The notes below the pieces were generated by a model. The model saw only the letters and a list, made by a program, of their open reading frames with translations. It did no database searches and was not told the origin of the DNA. A stretch of 64,000 bases of DNA from Alphaproteobacteria bacterium (lineage in GTDB: Bacteria > Pseudomonadota > Alphaproteobacteria > CACIAM-22H2), in assembly GCA_016124335.1 (NCBI GenBank), contig WGNX01000009.1, positions 165,658 to 229,657 on the forward strand. Reading direction: 5' to 3'. Of the stretch, positions 62,452-64,000 are shown piece after piece (within the stretch, counting starts at the first letter, position 1; each line of letters begins with the position of its first letter). The translations under genes were made by a program, and so were the position numbers.

Positions 62452-62634
62452 ATGGAATTCGAAGACCTTGAACCGAAAAACAAGATCGTCAAACCGAAGG
62501 ATTTATCGGGCTGGGGCATCGGCGAACTCAAGGACTATATTGCCCGGCTTGAAGCAGAGATCGCCCGTGCACGCGCGGCCATCGATGCCAAGGACAAGCA
62601 CCGCAACGCGGCCGCTTCGTTCTTCAAGAGCTAA
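62452..62634 (+). CDS. DUF1192 small protein (60 aa)
   Basis: This short protein shows the DUF1192 pattern: an acidic start, LSGWGIGELKDYIARLEAEIARARAAI and a KDKHRNAAASFFKS end. The central region should form a coiled coil. A GGAGA box precedes ATG 62452. It is divergent from the quinone oxidoreductase gene, a gene pairing I recall from other alphaproteobacteria. Function is unknown. Confidence 0.87.
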   Translation: MEFEDLEPKNKIVKPKDLSGWGIGELKDYIARLEAEIARARAAIDAKDKHRNAAASFFKS

Positions 62635-62709
62635 GAACGCCCGGATTCTGGCCACGCGGGCCGTCTGGCGCTAATACTCGGGGGAACCTGGAAACGGATG
62701 GGTAAGGAA

Positions 62710-63492
62710 ATGACGCTCAAGGGCAAATCGGCGATCGTGACGGGGTCGACCAGCGGCATCGGGCTTGGCATCGCGCGGGCACTGGCGGCACAGGGCGCCA
62801 GCGTGATGCTCAACGGCTTCGGCGATGCCGCGGCGATCGAGGCGCTGCGCAAGGAACTCGCTTCCGGCGGCGGCAAGATCGCCTATTCGGCCGCCGACCT
62901 GACCAAGCCCGAGGCAGTCGCCGGGCTCGTTGAAAGCTGCATCAAGGAATTCGGCACGGTCGACATCCTCGTCAACAATGCGGGCATGCAGCACGTGGCT
63001 CCGGTCGACAAGTTCCCGCTGGAGATGTGGGACAAGGTCATCCAGCTCAACCTCTCCTCCTGCTTCCAGGCGATCCGTGCGGCCCTGCCCGACATGAAGA
63101 AGCGCAACTGGGGCCGCATCATCAACATCGCGTCCGCGCACGGCATCGTGGCGTCGGTCGAGAAGGCCGCCTATGTCGCCTCCAAGCACGGGCTCATCGG
63201 GCTCACCAAGGTCGTGGCGCTGGAAACCGCGAAGAGCGGCATCACCTGCAACGCGATCTGCCCGGGCTGGGTGCTGACCCCGCTCGTGCAGAAGCAGATC
63301 GACGCGCTGGCCGAACGCAAGGGCATCTCGGGCGAAGCCGCCAAGATCGATCTCCTTTCGGAAAAGCAGCCCTCGCACGAATTCGCCACGCCCGAGCAGA
63401 TCGGCGGGCTTGCCGCCTTCCTGTGTTCGCCCGCGGCCGACCAGATCCGCGGCTCGTCCTTCTCCATCGACGGCGGCTGGACCGCCCAGTAA
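62710..63492 (+). CDS. bdhA: 3-hydroxybutyrate dehydrogenase
   Basis: This 260-residue short-chain dehydrogenase oxidises (R)-3-hydroxybutyrate to acetoacetate, linked to polyhydroxybutyrate turnover. It has the cofactor motif TGSTSGIGLGIARAL, NNAGMQHVAPV, the catalytic Ser region INIASAHGIVAS, YVASKHGLIG with Tyr and Lys, and CNAICPGWVLTPLVQKQI, the segment diagnostic for this enzyme with the substrate-binding Gln/His set. The ATG at 62710 gives the family length; ATG 62698 would add four residues. It precedes the phosphatidylcholine synthase gene by 16 bases. Confidence 0.92.
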   Translation: MTLKGKSAIVTGSTSGIGLGIARALAAQGASVMLNGFGDAAAIEALRKELASGGGKIAYSAADLTKPEAVAGLVESCIKEFGTVDILVNNAGMQHVAPVDKFPLEMWDKVIQLNLSSCFQAIRAALPDMKKRNWGRIINIASAHGIVASVEKAAYVASKHGLIGLTKVVALETAKSGITCNAICPGWVLTPLVQKQIDALAERKGISGEAAKIDLLSEKQPSHEFATPEQIGGLAAFLCSPAADQIRGSSFSIDGGWTAQ

Positions 63493-63508
63493 GGCCGGAG
63501 CGCGCGCG

Positions 63509-64000
63509 ATGAAGACCGTTTTCGCCAAGGACGTTCCGGAAAGCGCCGTGAAGGGCGCTGCCTGGGCCGTCCACGCGCTGACGGCCTCGGGCGCGGTGAT
63601 CGGGCTGCTTGCGCTCATCGCCGTCATCGAGGGCGACGCGCGCAAGGCGCTGCTGTGGCTGGGGCTTGCCCTCATCGTCGACGGGATCGACGGGCCGGTG
63701 GCGCGCAAGCTCGACGTGGCAAGCCGCCTGCCGCGCTTCGACGGTGCGCTGCTCGACCTCGTGGTCGACTATCTCACCTACGTGGTCGTGCCGGCCGTGA
63801 TGATGTGGCAGTTCGGCTGGATGGGCAACGGGTGGCTGGCGGCGGCGGCGGCGGGCTGGATCCTGTTCTCCTCGCTTTACGTCTTCGCAAATCTCGACCT
63901 CAAGACGCGCGACAACTATTTCGTCGGCTTCCCGGCGATCTGGAACGTCGTGGCGCTCTACATGTTCGTGCTCGGGCTCGACCCGCACTGGAACCTGTTC
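63509..64000 (+). CDS. pcs: Phosphatidylcholine synthase (partial, C-terminus beyond window)
   Basis: Pcs joins choline directly to CDP-diacylglycerol in the inner membrane, a pathway typical of alphaproteobacteria. The first 164 residues are present of about 240. They contain several membrane helices and the modified CDP-alcohol phosphotransferase motif DGPVARKLDVASRLPRFDG then ALLDLVVD. There are 12 residues between AR and the following G, the spacing specific to phosphatidylcholine synthase. YLTYVVVPAVMMW and DNYFVGFPAIWN are further family blocks. It lies 16 bases after bdhA. The gene is cut by the window edge. Confidence 0.92.
   Translation, partial: MKTVFAKDVPESAVKGAAWAVHALTASGAVIGLLALIAVIEGDARKALLWLGLALIVDGIDGPVARKLDVASRLPRFDGALLDLVVDYLTYVVVPAVMMWQFGWMGNGWLAAAAAGWILFSSLYVFANLDLKTRDNYFVGFPAIWNVVALYMFVLGLDPHWNLF

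Noticed and set aside
61336..62634. A 432-codon plus-strand frame starting inside the candidate small RNA.
   Set aside because: It runs through an intrinsic terminator and antisense to the quinone oxidoreductase gene, with His/Arg/Gly-rich shadow composition.

Overview
This window is high-GC DNA from an alphaproteobacterium. The genes that point there are the aerobic cobaltochelatase pair cobS/cobT, a CDP-choline-type phosphatidylcholine synthase, a malyl-CoA lyase of the Rhodobacter Mcl1 type, the small proteins DUF1192 and DUF2783, and palindromic repeats of a kind common in that class. Genus and order cannot be fixed from the sequence alone; Rhodospirillales or Hyphomicrobiales look plausible. 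No rRNA, tRNA, prophage, insertion sequence or CRISPR array was seen.

Layout. 1-6.6 kb: shikimate genes aroB (cut by the window edge) and aroK, then xerD and malate synthase. 6.6-9.4 kb: an RbsABC-like sugar ABC transporter. 9.5-13.7 kb: a DUF1223 protein, malyl-CoA lyase, accA, meaB and rpmB. 13.7-19.6 kb: a chemoreceptor, two Tat-exported hydrolases and a lipoprotein 5'-nucleotidase. 19.6-24.2 kb: cobT, cobS, a J-domain protein and two small genes. 24.2-41.6 kb: nineteen minus-strand genes packed end to end. 41.8-50.5 kb: the divergent GntR regulator and assorted housekeeping genes. 50.7-60.3 kb: a phenylacetate catabolism block (paaYN facing paaGHIJK) with a flavin monooxygenase. 60.3-64 kb: a conserved unknown, a candidate small RNA, a quinone reductase, 3-hydroxybutyrate dehydrogenase and phosphatidylcholine synthase (cut by the window edge).

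The most interesting object is the 17.5-kb, 19-gene cluster at 24,180-41,640. Most junctions are ATGA/GTGA overlaps or gaps of a few bases. It starts at a convincing promoter with a palindromic operator candidate, shared with the divergent GntR/UTRA gene. It encodes the two subunits of sulfolactate sulfo-lyase (SuyA/SuyB), two sulfolactate-type dehydrogenases of opposite stereochemistry (SlcC-like and ComC-like), a TauE/SafE exporter and an SsuABC/TauABC-type importer. Together these are a sulfolactate desulfonation and sulfite-export module. Interleaved with it are genes not normally part of that pathway. They are a complete second succinate dehydrogenase/fumarate reductase-like complex whose flavoprotein lacks the covalent-FAD histidine, a two-subunit class I fumarase/tartrate dehydratase, an enolase-superfamily dehydratase, a three-domain thiamine-diphosphate enzyme, an acyl-CoA dehydrogenase, a type III CoA-transferase and a MaoC-type hydratase. 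One coherent but untested reading is catabolism of a sulfonated dicarboxylate such as sulfosuccinate: dehydrogenation, hydration to a sulfomalate, then elimination of sulfite.

Other points of note are lysine/alanine-rich histone-H1-like N-terminal extensions on malate synthase and on PaaK, an orphan promoter-operator-terminator unit that looks like a small RNA gene, and one AT-rich gene of probable foreign origin beside the paa block. No stretch longer than 300 bases is without an assigned gene or element.
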